Numbered from the stretch's first letter, positions 26,802-35,446 are shown. The stretch: 64,000 nt of DNA from Rhodoplanes sp963840055 (GCA_963840055.1 CAWIXM010000022.1:248001-312000); one strand, 5' to 3'. Program-made: numbers and translations. The notes: a model not told the origin generated them from the sequence alone.

Positions 26802-27563
26802 TTAATCATGGCAGGCATGCAGCGCGCGCAGCTTCCGGCGTCGCCACAATCCGCCGACGATGAGCACGAGCACGGCACCGACGCCGGCGGACACGAGATC
26901 GATTACATGCGCCGTTTCCGGACCCACCCTCGCGACGAGGAGGGGTTCGATGGCGGGATCGGTGGCGATCACTTCGCCGACAATCCAACCGAGCAGCGCC
27001 GCGCCTGCCCACACGAGTATCGGAAAGCGGTCGAGCAGGCTCATGATCAAGGCGGCGCCGGCGACGATCAGGGGAATGCTGATGGCGAGGCCAAGAATCA
27101 GCAACACGATATTTCCCTGCGCCGCGGCCGCGATGGCGATGACATTGTCGAGGCTCATGACAATGTCGGCGACGGCGACGATGCGCACCGCCCGCCACAG
27201 ATGTGCGACCGCCTCGACACCACCATCATTGTCGTGTTCCGGAACCAGCAGCTTCACGGCGATGTAGAATAGCGCGAGCCCACCGACCAGTTTCAGGTAG
27301 GGCATCAGCATCAGCGTCGCGATGATGACGGTGAATATGATGCGCAGGACCACAGCGACTCCGGCGCCGAGAATCATGCCCCACAGCCGCTGCCGCGGCG
27401 GCAGGCCACGGCACGCCATCGCGATGACGACGGCATTGTCGCCGGACAGAAGAATATTGATCCAGATAATCTTGCCGAGCGCGACCCAGAAAGCGACGTG
27501 CGAGAGAAGCCCGATCTCACACTGTAATTGCAGCATCCAAGAGCCAAGATGCTGGCATTCCAT
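26802..27563 (-). CDS. TerC-family integral membrane protein (YjbE-like)
   Basis: Seven-helix membrane protein with the two TerC motifs LLSGDNAVVIAMA and VMSLDNVIAIAAAAQG, whose paired Asp-Asn residues sit inside the membrane. I choose ATG 27563 (253 aa), preceded by GGGGGAGAGGG; the frame is open to 27644, and ATG 27536 is a second option. TerC proteins have been linked to Mn2+ export and metal loading of exported proteins. It lies tail to tail with a P2-type ATPase, a pairing consistent with divalent cation handling, though co-regulation is not shown. Confidence 0.88.
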   Translation of the reverse strand: MECQHLGSWMLQLQCEIGLLSHVAFWVALGKIIWINILLSGDNAVVIAMACRGLPPRQRLWGMILGAGVAVVLRIIFTVIIATLMLMPYLKLVGGLALFYIAVKLLVPEHDNDGGVEAVAHLWRAVRIVAVADIVMSLDNVIAIAAAAQGNIVLLILGLAISIPLIVAGAALIMSLLDRFPILVWAGAALLGWIVGEVIATDPAIEPLLVARVGPETAHVIDLVSAGVGAVLVLIVGGLWRRRKLRALHACHD

Positions 27564-27707
27564 GGGTCGCCCTCTCCCCCACGGCCGGCGCGTAACCCGC
27601 TTTCGCCGCTCCCGCGATAATGGCTCACAATGCCATAGTGGCACACCTATGGCGCTGCCGACGAAATTGGACTCTGGCGGATCGCGCGCTGCGCCCGCGC
27701 GTCGTGG

Positions 27708-28130
27708 CTAGCCGACTATTTCGTTGCCCGAAAAGAACTGCGCAATTTCCATGACCGCGGTGTCCGGCGCGTCAGAGCCATGCACCGAATTCTCGCCGAT
27801 CGATTGCGCGTAGCGCTTGCGGATCGTGCCCTCGGCGGCTTTCGCCGGATCGGTCGCCCCCATGACATCGCGATAGCGCGCAATCGCATTCTCGCCTTCC
27901 AGCACTTGCACGACCACCGGGCCGGAAGTCATGAAATCGACGAGCTCGCCGAAGAACGGGCGTTCGCGGTGCACCCCATAAAAGGTCTCGGCCTGATCGC
28001 GGGTGATGCGGACGCGCTTTTGCCCAACGATACGCAGACCGGCGGCCTCAATCATCGCATTGATCGCACCCGTTAGGTTGCGCGCGGTCGCATCCGGCTT
28101 GATGATCGAGAAGGTGCGCTCGACGCCCAT
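27708..28130 (-). CDS. ndk: Nucleoside diphosphate kinase
   Basis: Equilibrates nucleoside di- and triphosphates. From ATG 28130 (GGGGGAG upstream) it has the standard 140 residues; a TTG at 28136 is less likely. ERTFSIIKPDATARNLTG opens the protein, and the active-site His is in SIGENSVHGSDAPDTA. Transcribed alone on the minus strand, with a terC gene beyond its 3' end. Confidence 0.97.
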   Translation of the reverse strand: MGVERTFSIIKPDATARNLTGAINAMIEAAGLRIVGQKRVRITRDQAETFYGVHRERPFFGELVDFMTSGPVVVQVLEGENAIARYRDVMGATDPAKAAEGTIRKRYAQSIGENSVHGSDAPDTAVMEIAQFFSGNEIVG

Positions 28131-28443
28131 GACCAACTCCCCCCATTAACGCTGCGGTCGCGATGAGCTTTTTCAACAAAGCGGGAACCGCTTCGTCGAT
28201 GAAAAATGCGACCACATACGGCAATAAAACGAAGTGTTCGGGCGGCTTATAGCCCGCGCGAGGGGCGACCAGCAAGGGCCGGTCCGCGTGTCGCGAACGC
28301 GCGCAAGGAACAATCCAAGAACAACATACGCTAACGTGGCCTTCTACGCGTTGTCCGCGACGGCGCCGCAATCGTTGTTCATGGGGACGATGCGATCGAA
28401 CGCCGTCAAAGGGCATCACTCCGCGACAGATGAGGAGCTGGGT
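28131..28443. other. Intergenic region between divergent ndk and a small membrane-protein gene
   Basis: 313 bp. The reading frame of the downstream small gene is open from 28234, but that part has no protein-like character and the better start is at 28444. No RNA gene or clear operator was recognised; it should hold the promoters of both divergent genes. Confidence 0.5.
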
Positions 28444-28620
28444 ATGCGCGTCTTTTTTGCTTTTTTTCTGGGGATCGCCGTCACGGTTGGCGTGGCCTTC
28501 GTGCGCGACGCGACGACACCGTCTTCCGGTCAGCCTTTCGTCAATTGGGATGTCGTGAGCGCGAGCGCGCGCGGCGCCATCAATTCCGTTCGCGCGCAAT
28601 GGGATCGGTTGACGAAGTAG
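28444..28620 (+). CDS. Small membrane-anchored protein of unknown function (58 aa)
   Basis: Starts at ATG 28444, with GAGGAG 6 nt upstream. The product begins MRVFFAFFLGIAVTVGVAFV, a single N-terminal membrane anchor or uncleaved signal, followed by a soluble tail with FVNWDVVSASARGAINSVRA and ending WDRLTK. Similar short proteins occur near ndk in related genomes as far as I recall, but I know of no function. It is a single gene, divergent from ndk. Confidence 0.7.
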   Translation: MRVFFAFFLGIAVTVGVAFVRDATTPSSGQPFVNWDVVSASARGAINSVRAQWDRLTK

Positions 28621-28850
28621 TTGTCGTCGACCTCCGTTTACCGCCATCGAAGGCGCGCCATTGCGTCTGGCAGCGGGCCAACTCCATGAGGAAGCGCGAG
28701 CTTCGACAGCGGCTGTTCTAATGACCTTCAGTCTGCGCCTTGCCGCGACGAGGCGGCTCGACAACGGTTCTGCTTCAGGTCAAGTTTGGCGCAAGATAGT
28801 GCCTACCGGCTGAGACACCCGCCAAAACCCCGAGCGGGAGAAACCGCGTC

Positions 28851-29831
28851 ATGCGCGCCGCGTACTACGAAGCAAATGGTCCTGCCCGCGACGTGTTGCG
28901 GGTCAGCACGATCGAGACGCCGCGGCCCGGTCCCGGCGAAGTGCGTGTCAAGCTCGCCGCCTCGGGAGTCAATCCGTCCGACGTCAAGGCGCGCGCCGGC
29001 CTCACCCGCAAGATTGCATTCCCGCGTGTAATTCCCCACAGCGACGGCGCAGGCGTCATTGATGCGATTGGCGCTGGCGTGCCGCCGTCGCGACTTGGCG
29101 AGCGAGTATGGATCTGGAATGCGCAATGGCGCCGCCCTTTCGGCACCTGCGCGGAATATATGACGCTGCCGGCAGAGCTTACCGTCCGGCTGCCTGATCA
29201 CATCAGTTACGAGATCGGCGCCTGTCTCGGCGTTCCGGCGATCACCGGCTACCACGCCGTGGCGATGGCGGAAGCCTGGGCAGGCTCGACCCTGTTGATT
29301 TCGGGCGGCGCGGGCCAGGTGGCGCAGTACGCGATCCAATTTGCAAAAGCGCGCGGCGCGGTGGTTATCGCCACCATCAGCTCGGAGCAAAAAGCCGACC
29401 AAGCACTGGTTGCCGGCGCCGATCATGTCGTCGATTACAAGCGCGAGGATGTCGCCGCCGCGGTGATGGATCTCACCGACAGCGCCGGCGTCGATGCGGT
29501 GATCGAGGTGGATATTGCCGCCAACGCGAATCTCCTGCCGAAAGTCTTGCGCCCGCGCGGAACCGTCGTCGTATACGGAACCGGCAAGACGAACGCGCCG
29601 TTTCCTTTCCAAACCGTTCTCACCAGCCAGCTCGCGTTGAAATTCATCTTTGTCTACGAAATATCTTCGGAAGAACGGCAAGAGGCGATCAGCGCCATCA
29701 CCCGCATGCTGGAAGACAATCGCCTCCGACACACTGTCGCTCTTACGCTGCCGCTCGACGAAGTCGCCGCGGCGCACGAGGCGGTCGAAAGCGGCAGCAC
29801 GTTGGGTAAGGTGGTGGTCAAACTGCCCTGA
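28851..29831 (+). CDS. NADPH:quinone reductase-like zinc-independent alcohol dehydrogenase family protein
   Basis: Medium-chain dehydrogenase/reductase of 326 residues. The N-terminal GroES-like fold contains PRPGPGEVRVKLAASGVNPS, typical of quinone oxidoreductases. The nucleotide-binding loop is SGGAGQVAQYAIQFAKARGA, slightly different from the usual AAGGVG. Zinc-ligand Cys clusters are absent, so it is of the zinc-free type. It probably reduces quinones or enones with NADPH. GGGAG lies before the ATG at 28851. It converges on a GST gene, which would fit a detoxification theme. Confidence 0.88.
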   Translation: MRAAYYEANGPARDVLRVSTIETPRPGPGEVRVKLAASGVNPSDVKARAGLTRKIAFPRVIPHSDGAGVIDAIGAGVPPSRLGERVWIWNAQWRRPFGTCAEYMTLPAELTVRLPDHISYEIGACLGVPAITGYHAVAMAEAWAGSTLLISGGAGQVAQYAIQFAKARGAVVIATISSEQKADQALVAGADHVVDYKREDVAAAVMDLTDSAGVDAVIEVDIAANANLLPKVLRPRGTVVVYGTGKTNAPFPFQTVLTSQLALKFIFVYEISSEERQEAISAITRMLEDNRLRHTVALTLPLDEVAAAHEAVESGSTLGKVVVKLP

Positions 29832-29868
29832 TGACCACCGGCGCCTGCATATGCGCGCGGGCCCTGTG

Positions 29869-30558
29869 CTATTGAACTATTCCGACTTCTTCTTCCCGCA
29901 GGACCAAAGGCCAGTCGACCTCATCCACAGGTAGCACGGATGTTTCGAGAAGCGCTGCATGCTTCCATTCGGTCCAGGCCGGTAGTTCCATGATCGCGTG
30001 CATATAGGCGCGCGATGCGTTGCTCACCTCGATTGCATAGGTGTGGAAGCGGCTGACGATGGGCGCATACATCGCGTCCGCCGCGCTGAATCCTTCGAAC
30101 AGGAATGGACCGCCGCCGCCAAAGCGGGCAAGGCACATCTGCCATATTGCATCGATGCGCCGTACATCGGCGACCACGTCGGAAGGGAGTTCGCGCGGCT
30201 TGACCGGCCGCGCCATGTTCATCGGACAATGGCGACGCAACGCAACGAAGCCGGCATGCATCTCATTGGCGATCGCGCGCGCATGCGCACGGGCCGCCCG
30301 ATCGGTGGGCCAAAGCCTCGCATCCGGGCGAGTCTCAGCCACATATTCGATGATCGCCAATGATTCCCAGACGACGATCTCGCCGTCGATCAGGACCGGA
30401 ACTTTGCTGGTGGCGGCGAGTTTCCTGACCCGCTCCTTGAAATCTGGGGAGTCGAGTGGAATGACGGTTTCCTGGAAATAAAGGCCCGCCACTTTCATGG
30501 CGAACCACGGTCGGAACGACCAGGATGAATAGTTCTTGTTGGCGATGATAAGGTGCAT
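29869..30558 (-). CDS. Glutathione S-transferase family protein
   Basis: 229 residues from ATG 30558 (GAGAGAGAAC upstream; the frame is open to 30699). The thioredoxin-like N-domain has NKNYSSWSFRPW near the start with candidate Ser/Tyr active-site residues, then KVPVLIDGEIVVWESLAIIE, the cis-Pro and glutathione-binding SNAIL/ESLAI motif. An all-helical C-domain follows. The subfamily is the bacterial YliJ/stringent-starvation-like group rather than a well-characterised class; the substrate is unknown. Confidence 0.85.
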   Translation of the reverse strand: MHLIIANKNYSSWSFRPWFAMKVAGLYFQETVIPLDSPDFKERVRKLAATSKVPVLIDGEIVVWESLAIIEYVAETRPDARLWPTDRAARAHARAIANEMHAGFVALRRHCPMNMARPVKPRELPSDVVADVRRIDAIWQMCLARFGGGGPFLFEGFSAADAMYAPIVSRFHTYAIEVSNASRAYMHAIMELPAWTEWKHAALLETSVLPVDEVDWPLVLREEEVGIVQ

Positions 30559-30788
30559 GCGTTCTCTCTCACAGCCGCCGAGGGCGACGCCGAACGACCG
30601 ATGCCATCTTTCCGTCCCCCGCACCCCTGCAGCCTCAACGGCGCTGCGCGTCCGCGTCGACGCACGTCTGCGCCGAAAAAAGCCCCACCGCAAATGCAAA
30701 AAGAATATCGCATTCGGCGGCCAATGCTAGCCATTGCCGTCGGGTCTTTCCGGGTGCGACGATCGTAGCGCTAGGAGGTTGACAACGA

Positions 30789-31472
30789 ATGTTCTTCGGC
30801 CCGCTTGACCTCGCCGCCCTCGCCTTCTTTGTGATCGCCTGGATCGTTTACGCCATTTTGCTCGAGTGGACATCGTTCGGCGCTAACGGGCTCAACGGGC
30901 GAATAGACCGCTATCGCGAGGTTTGGTTCCGCCGCACGCTCGCCCGCGAGATGCGCATGGTCGACATGCAGATCATGCTGGCCCTGCAGAGCGGAACCGC
31001 GTTTTTCGCCTCGACCTCGCTGATCGCCATCGGCGGCGCGCTCGGGCTTCTGCGCACCACTGAACAGATCGTCGAACTCCTCTCCGGTCTTCCCTTCGGC
31101 GTCCCGACCAGCCGCGAGCAATGGGAGGCGAAAACGATCGGGCTCGCCATCATCCTTGTCTACGCTTTCTTCAAATTCGCTTGGTCCTATCGGCTGTACA
31201 ATTATGTCGCGATCATGCTGGGCGCGATGCCACCGGCGGCGGAGAAGGATACGCCGGAGGCGGAGGCCCATGTCGTTCGCACCTCACGGGTATTCCGATC
31301 CGCCGGCCGTCATTTCAACCGCGGACAGCGGGCCTTCTTCTTCGCGCTTGCCTATCTGGGCTGGTTCGTCCATCCGGTGCTGCTGATCGCGGCGACCGCG
31401 GCGGTCCTGATCGTCATGCTGCTGCGCCAGTTCGCGTCCGCGCCGCTCCATGCGCTCCAAGACCGGGAGTGA
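30789..31472 (+). CDS. DUF599 family membrane protein
   Basis: 227 residues with four predicted TM segments. Features of DUF599 include an early aromatic TM (FFVIAWIVYAILLEW), the basic stretch WFRRTLAREMRMVDMQIML and GTAFFASTSLIAIGGALGLL. AGGAGG lies about 10 nt before the ATG at 30789. It converges with the YdcF gene, 12 bp between stops. No biochemical function is established for this family. Confidence 0.85.
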   Translation: MFFGPLDLAALAFFVIAWIVYAILLEWTSFGANGLNGRIDRYREVWFRRTLAREMRMVDMQIMLALQSGTAFFASTSLIAIGGALGLLRTTEQIVELLSGLPFGVPTSREQWEAKTIGLAIILVYAFFKFAWSYRLYNYVAIMLGAMPPAAEKDTPEAEAHVVRTSRVFRSAGRHFNRGQRAFFFALAYLGWFVHPVLLIAATAAVLIVMLLRQFASAPLHALQDRE

Positions 31473-31484
31473 TTTCGCGCCCGG

Positions 31485-32276
31485 TCACGGCGCAGGAAAC
31501 AGTTCCGACGACCTGCCGGTTAGCCAGTAGACGAACAAGCCGACCCATTCGCGCACCGCGGTGTCGGTGCGCTTGAGCCCATCGGCGACCGACTGGAACG
31601 GCCGCCCCGCGTCGGCAGGTCCGCGCGTGCGCCAGTCGACCGGATATGCCTCGACCTCGAAGCCGGCGCGGCGGAAGGCGCCGATGGCGCGTGGCATATG
31701 ATAGGCGGAGGTGACCAGCAGCCAGCGTTCGCCCTCTTTCGGCGCGGCAAGCTCCTTGGAGAACACGGCGTTTTCGACCGTATTGCGCGAACGGTCCTCG
31801 GGGATGAGGCGCCCGGGCGGCACGCCGAGGCCGCGCAAGAAGCGCAACGCATACGGCGCCTCCGCCCCTTCGGTCCGCACGAGGCCGGCGTCGCCGCCGG
31901 ACAAGATAATCTTGGCGCGCGGATAGGTGCTGGCGAGACGGGCAACGGTGGTAAGGCGCTCGGCGGCCTCGTTCAGGCTCAGGTCGTCGCGCGCCGCCGA
32001 AACGTCGGGCGTGACCGCGCCCCCGAGCAAAATGATCCCGGCGACATCGCCGCTGCCGTTCCACCGCGGAAAGCGGTCTTCGAGCGGGATGATCAGCGCG
32101 TTGCCGAGCGGCGACAGAGCGAGGATCGCGGTCAGCAAAATGCTTGCGACCATCAGCACGCGGGCCGTTCGCTTAAAGCGCGTCAACAGCAACAGCACGC
32201 CGATCAGACCAACCACGATCACGAGGTTGGACGGCAACGCAAAGAAGCCGAGGATTTTCGAGAGTGCAAAGAACAT
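31485..32276 (-). CDS. YdcF / ElyC / SanA (DUF218) family membrane protein
   Basis: 263 residues with two N-terminal TM helices (about 10-30 and 38-58) and a periplasmic DUF218 domain. Seen: AGIILLGGAVTPDVSA, AKIILSGGDAG, IPEDRSRNTVENAVFSKE and WLLVTSAYHMPRAIGAFRRA, which match the family's nucleotide-binding-like core. E. coli ElyC and SanA act in envelope integrity. A truncated gene end from the IS-interrupted locus lies 36 bp upstream on the same strand. Confidence 0.88.
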   Translation of the reverse strand: MFFALSKILGFFALPSNLVIVVGLIGVLLLLTRFKRTARVLMVASILLTAILALSPLGNALIIPLEDRFPRWNGSGDVAGIILLGGAVTPDVSAARDDLSLNEAAERLTTVARLASTYPRAKIILSGGDAGLVRTEGAEAPYALRFLRGLGVPPGRLIPEDRSRNTVENAVFSKELAAPKEGERWLLVTSAYHMPRAIGAFRRAGFEVEAYPVDWRTRGPADAGRPFQSVADGLKRTDTAVREWVGLFVYWLTGRSSELFPAP

Positions 32277-32441
32277 CGATTTACTTACAGCCCGCGCGAA
32301 CGCATTTATTGCTCAACGTTTGGCTTCGATGAAAAATTTTCCCATCCACCCCACGACAAGCGCTTGAATTAACCCAAGGAACAGGCCTGATTGCTCGAGG
32401 CTCGCCCGCAGCTGTCCGCTCGCGTGCGCGCCCAGGACGAT

Positions 32442-32450
32442 ATAGAGGAT
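32442..32450. repeat. Target-site duplication, left copy
   Basis: ATAGAGGAT directly adjoins the left end of the IS element; the identical copy is at 33764-33772 beyond the right end. Confidence 0.92.
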
Positions 32451-32463
32451 CACTACTGTCCGG

Positions 32464-33633
32464 TTAATAGTCGAACAGATTCAGCTGGTTGCTGAGTTCG
32501 CCGTCTTCGAAAGTGGTTGTGCTTTCGGAAAATGCCTGGGACATCGGCATTTTCTCGAAGAGGGTGACCGAGAAAACCTGGAGCAAAGTGTAGAGAGAGG
32601 CCTCCAAGCCGAGGCGCTTCTTGACGATGGCAACCAGGACGTAGACGGAAACCGCGATCCATATTTGCGTCCTCACCGCGTTGTCCGACGTGCCGTAAAA
32701 CTGCTTGATCCGAAGATGCTGCTTTATCCATTTGAAGAACAGTTCGACCTGCCAGCGGCTCTTGTATAGGTCGCAGATCAATGCCGCCGGCAGGGTAAAA
32801 TGGTTGGTAAGAAACACCAGCCTTTTTCCCGATGCGGCATCCTTGAATCGGACGCGGCGCAGATGAACGGGATAGTCCTTGCTGGTAGAATAGCCATCCA
32901 ATGCGATAGTCTGGTCGGCAATGATACCGGTCGCCCGATCTGTCGGCGCCGAGTAGACGCGGTGCGCATCCAGGTTCGACTTGGCACGGGTGACGAAGAA
33001 GGCGCCAGCCTGCTGCAAGACGTAAAGGCGCGCGAAGTCGATGTAGCCGCGATCCATGACGTAGATGGCGCCTGCTTCGGGGATCAGCAAATCGAGAGCG
33101 TGAACGTCGTGCAGCTTGCCGTTCGAGATGTGAACGAAGCTCGGGATGTTGCCGCGCAGATCGAGCAACGTGTGCATCTTCACCGCCGCCTTGGTGGAGC
33201 GAAAGTGCGCCCATGGAAATAGCGACAGGCACAGATCGATGGTCGTGGAATCCAGAGCATAGACCGTGTTGGCCAGCTCCATGCCCAGGCTTTCGCTGGC
33301 ATAGAGCTTCCTCGCATGGGCAATCAGACGGTGAGCGAACTCCGCGTAAATGCGCCAGTCGCGCGTCTCGTTCGCGTCGGCCAGAGTTGATCGTCGGACC
33401 GGCTCGCGAAAACCAATGTGATAGAGTTTCGACGCGCGCGCCGATAGGCAGACCTCGATATCGCGCAGGCTCTCTCGATAGGTCAGTTGCGCAAACGCCA
33501 TCGCGCGGTATTGCTCGGCACAACACAGCGTTCGCACCCGGGCGTCGCCACCGTAGCGGGTAACAATCCGCGCAAAAGTGCTCCAAGGCAGAAAATCCAT
33601 CAGCTGGGCGAAAAGCGTCTTGCCGATGTTCAC
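32464..33633 (-). CDS. IS4-family DDE transposase
   Basis: 389 residues. The N-terminus MNIGKTLFAQLMDFLPWSTF is of the DUF4372 type common in this IS4 branch. Catalytic residues: Asp in YALDSTTIDLCLS, Asp in YVMDRGYIDFARLY, and Glu in YKSRWQVELFFKWIK, which matches the IS4 Y-(2)-R-(3)-E-(6)-K signature exactly. No frameshift is seen, so the enzyme could be active. A purine-rich GAGGAGTCGCCCG precedes the ATG at 33633. Confidence 0.95.
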   Translation of the reverse strand: MNIGKTLFAQLMDFLPWSTFARIVTRYGGDARVRTLCCAEQYRAMAFAQLTYRESLRDIEVCLSARASKLYHIGFREPVRRSTLADANETRDWRIYAEFAHRLIAHARKLYASESLGMELANTVYALDSTTIDLCLSLFPWAHFRSTKAAVKMHTLLDLRGNIPSFVHISNGKLHDVHALDLLIPEAGAIYVMDRGYIDFARLYVLQQAGAFFVTRAKSNLDAHRVYSAPTDRATGIIADQTIALDGYSTSKDYPVHLRRVRFKDAASGKRLVFLTNHFTLPAALICDLYKSRWQVELFFKWIKQHLRIKQFYGTSDNAVRTQIWIAVSVYVLVAIVKKRLGLEASLYTLLQVFSVTLFEKMPMSQAFSESTTTFEDGELSNQLNLFDY

Positions 33634-33746
33634 GGGCGACTCCTCGGAAAAACTCCGAATAGCGCCCGACCAAGTTCAAATCGACACCACCCATTTTCGG
33701 TGGCAAGCTCCTGCCAGATCAGCTCTTTCCAGAACGCTCCTCACCG

Positions 33747-33763
33747 TCAACCGGACACCAGTG
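33747..33763. repeat. Right terminal inverted repeat of the IS4 element
   Basis: TCAACCGGACACCAGTG, whose reverse complement matches the left end (32451-32467) at 14 of 17 positions; followed immediately by the right target-duplication copy. Confidence 0.88.
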
Positions 33764-33772
33764 ATAGAGGAT
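33764..33772. repeat. Target-site duplication, right copy
   Basis: ATAGAGGAT, identical to 32442-32450. Nine base pairs is within the range generated by IS4-family elements. Confidence 0.92.
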
Positions 33773-34038
33773 GACGATGTAGAAGGCGGAAACGATCATC
33801 GCACCCCAGAACACGATCGCCGACCCGAGCGGCTTATCGTCTTCCGGCGAGCCCGCCACCGACCAAGCTCCGCCGATCAGCGTCAGATTAGGGAAGACAA
33901 ATTGCGCAGCCCATGACCACGCCGCCTGCGCCTGATCGCCATAGAACCCGTTGAGCTGGCGCAGGACGAGAACCAACAGCAGGGGGATCGCGCACACCCC
34001 CCACAAGGCAGTCAGTGCGATTTTTGCAGTCTTGATGG

Positions 34039-35217
34039 TCATTGCGGCGGTTTCAGCTCGGCGCCCAAGCTCGACAGATGTTGATCGAGCGGCCATCGGC
34101 TCGGTTGGAAATGGTTCGTCTCGCCGCCCTCGAACTTTTCGAACTCGTACACCATGACGAAGAGGACGTGATTCGGTCCGATAGTCAGCGCCTTGACCTC
34201 CGCTGGAAGGGAAGGACTGCCTTCATTCGCCCAAGTTCGCGCGATTTCGAACGTCTTCTCGGGATCGATCGGTTGAGGCTCTTTCGGATCGTCAGTGAGA
34301 AGAAAAACGAACACGCGGTAATAGCCGGCGGACCGGGTGATTGCGAAAATGGAGGCAAAACTCAAGCCCGCATAGACCTTCTGCGTCGCCCAACGCGCGG
34401 CGCCAGCGAACGGCTCTCCGGTTGTGCCATCGAGGTTTTCGATCCGGGTGACCAAGGCAAAGCCGCCGGGCACGCGATAGTAGCCGAACGAATCAAAACG
34501 GGCCTCCCTCAAGATCCGTTCCAGCCGGCGAGCCACCTCCCCCACTGTTTTCGCAGGAGGGGAATCGGGATTGACATCGGGCGAGAGCGCGCGCTGCGCG
34601 GATGGCGTCGGCGGCGGCCAAGGGAACAAATCCTTCAGCGGGCGATCGCCGGTTTCGCGAGCGATGGCTGGACGCGTAGAAGGCGCTTGGGGAGCGGTTT
34701 CCCGAGCCATCGCCGTCTCCGACGGTGGGGCCGCCCGCGCCTCGGGCGCCTTAGGAGCGGCTTGGGGAGCGGCTTGCGGAGCCATCCGCGACTGGGCAGA
34801 TGACTGGGCAGATGATGGTGGAGCCACCTTCGCCTGGGGCGCTTTACGGTGGTAGTGGTGCCTGCGCCGTGCGTATCCCGAATGCGAGCGATGTCTCAAA
34901 TGGCTGAAGGAGGGCACTCTTCTTGGCTTGGCCAGCCTCGCAATGAGCTGAAGGCAGTCTTTAGTGAGCGGGCTTGTTCGGCGCAATTCGTCGCGCTGCC
35001 GTTCATCGAGCGCATCCACGAGCTTGCGCCGGCGCTTCCACATGTCGCGTTGGCGATCGTCGAGACGATCTTGGCGCGCCTCGCATATCTTGGCCAAGGC
35101 GCGGTCCAGCCGCTGCAGCTTGGTCAGGGCAGACTGCTGCTCTTGAGCAACGGCGTTGTGAACGGGGATCGCGGGTGCGCACAGCACCAACAAGAGAACA
35201 AGGGTCAAGGTCCGCAT
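34039..35217 (-). CDS. Secreted proline/alanine-rich protein of unknown function
   Basis: 392 residues. The signal peptide MRTLTLVLLLVLCAPAIPVH ends near AVA(Q) at residue 25. Next comes a highly charged helical region (about 28-98, KLQRLDRALAKICEARQDRL and similar), a basic His/Arg patch (RRRHHYHRK), a long Pro/Ala/Gln linker (about 120-215), and a globular C-domain (about 225-392) with ARFDSFGYYRVPGGFALVTR and GYYRVFVFLLTDD. No named domain was recognised in the C-part. It is coupled (ATGA) to the four-TM gene now broken by the IS. Periplasmic location is likely, possibly working with that membrane protein. Confidence 0.75.
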   Translation of the reverse strand: MRTLTLVLLLVLCAPAIPVHNAVAQEQQSALTKLQRLDRALAKICEARQDRLDDRQRDMWKRRRKLVDALDERQRDELRRTSPLTKDCLQLIARLAKPRRVPSFSHLRHRSHSGYARRRHHYHRKAPQAKVAPPSSAQSSAQSRMAPQAAPQAAPKAPEARAAPPSETAMARETAPQAPSTRPAIARETGDRPLKDLFPWPPPTPSAQRALSPDVNPDSPPAKTVGEVARRLERILREARFDSFGYYRVPGGFALVTRIENLDGTTGEPFAGAARWATQKVYAGLSFASIFAITRSAGYYRVFVFLLTDDPKEPQPIDPEKTFEIARTWANEGSPSLPAEVKALTIGPNHVLFVMVYEFEKFEGGETNHFQPSRWPLDQHLSSLGAELKPPQ

Positions 35218-35287
35218 GAGCGCCTCCCCGAGTCCATTGCATCACAAGCCTAATACCGCAGGCGCAATAATTGCAATATCGACCGGG

Positions 35288-35387
35288 CTTGCCAGAAACG
35301 CGCTTGCCAGAAACGCGACCGGCGCACCCGAAGGCGCGATCGATCGGATCGGATCACGCGAGCCAATTCGGATCACGCGAGCCAATT
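35288..35387. repeat. Cluster of short tandem duplications
   Basis: Two perfect tandem duplications lie in the 229-bp gap upstream of the secreted-protein gene. CTTGCCAGAAACGCG occurs twice (35288-35302, 35303-35317), and CGGATCACGCGAGCCAATT occurs twice (35350-35368, 35369-35387). An 8-bp GATCGGAT repeat sits beside the second. Each has only two units, which suggests replication slippage rather than an array. Confidence 0.85.
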
Positions 35388-35446
35388 TTGGATTGTGTCG
35401 CGATGGCGGCGGCGCCGGTTCAACGGACCGTCCGCTGACATCGTCC

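Larger units (their letters stand above)
32451..33763 (-). mobile_element. IS4-family insertion sequence, 1313 bp, apparently complete
   Basis: The ends are imperfect inverted repeats: CACTACTGTCCGGTTAA (32451-32467) and the reverse complement of 33747-33763, CACTGGTGTCCGGTTGA (14 of 17 identical). Both sides are flanked by the 9-bp direct repeat ATAGAGGAT. One full-length DDE transposase gene lies inside on the minus strand, its TAA lying within the left inverted repeat. Intact ends, an intact ORF and perfect target duplications point to a fairly recent insertion. Confidence 0.93.
32313..34042 (-). pseudogene. Four-TM membrane protein gene interrupted by an IS4-family element
   Basis: The 5' part (34042 down to 33764, 93 codons, starting MTIKTAKIALTALWGVCAIP) and the 3' part (32441 down to 32313, 42 codons plus TGA) join exactly in frame if the IS and one copy of the 9-bp duplication are removed. 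The restored 135-residue protein has four hydrophobic segments, including SAFYIVILYIVLGAH across the junction and LFLGLIQALVVGWMGKFFIE near the end. Its ATG overlaps the TGA of the upstream secreted-protein gene (ATGA), so the two were translationally coupled. No family was recognised. The insertion removes the last part of TM3 and all of TM4. Confidence 0.88.

Noticed and set aside
32453..33706. 417-codon minus-strand frame overlapping the IS element
   Set aside because: Alternative frame of the transposase region; the DDE and YREK residues are only in the 32464-33633 frame.
35350..35387. Possible CRISPR repeat
   Set aside because: Only two directly adjoining units with no spacer and no cas genes.
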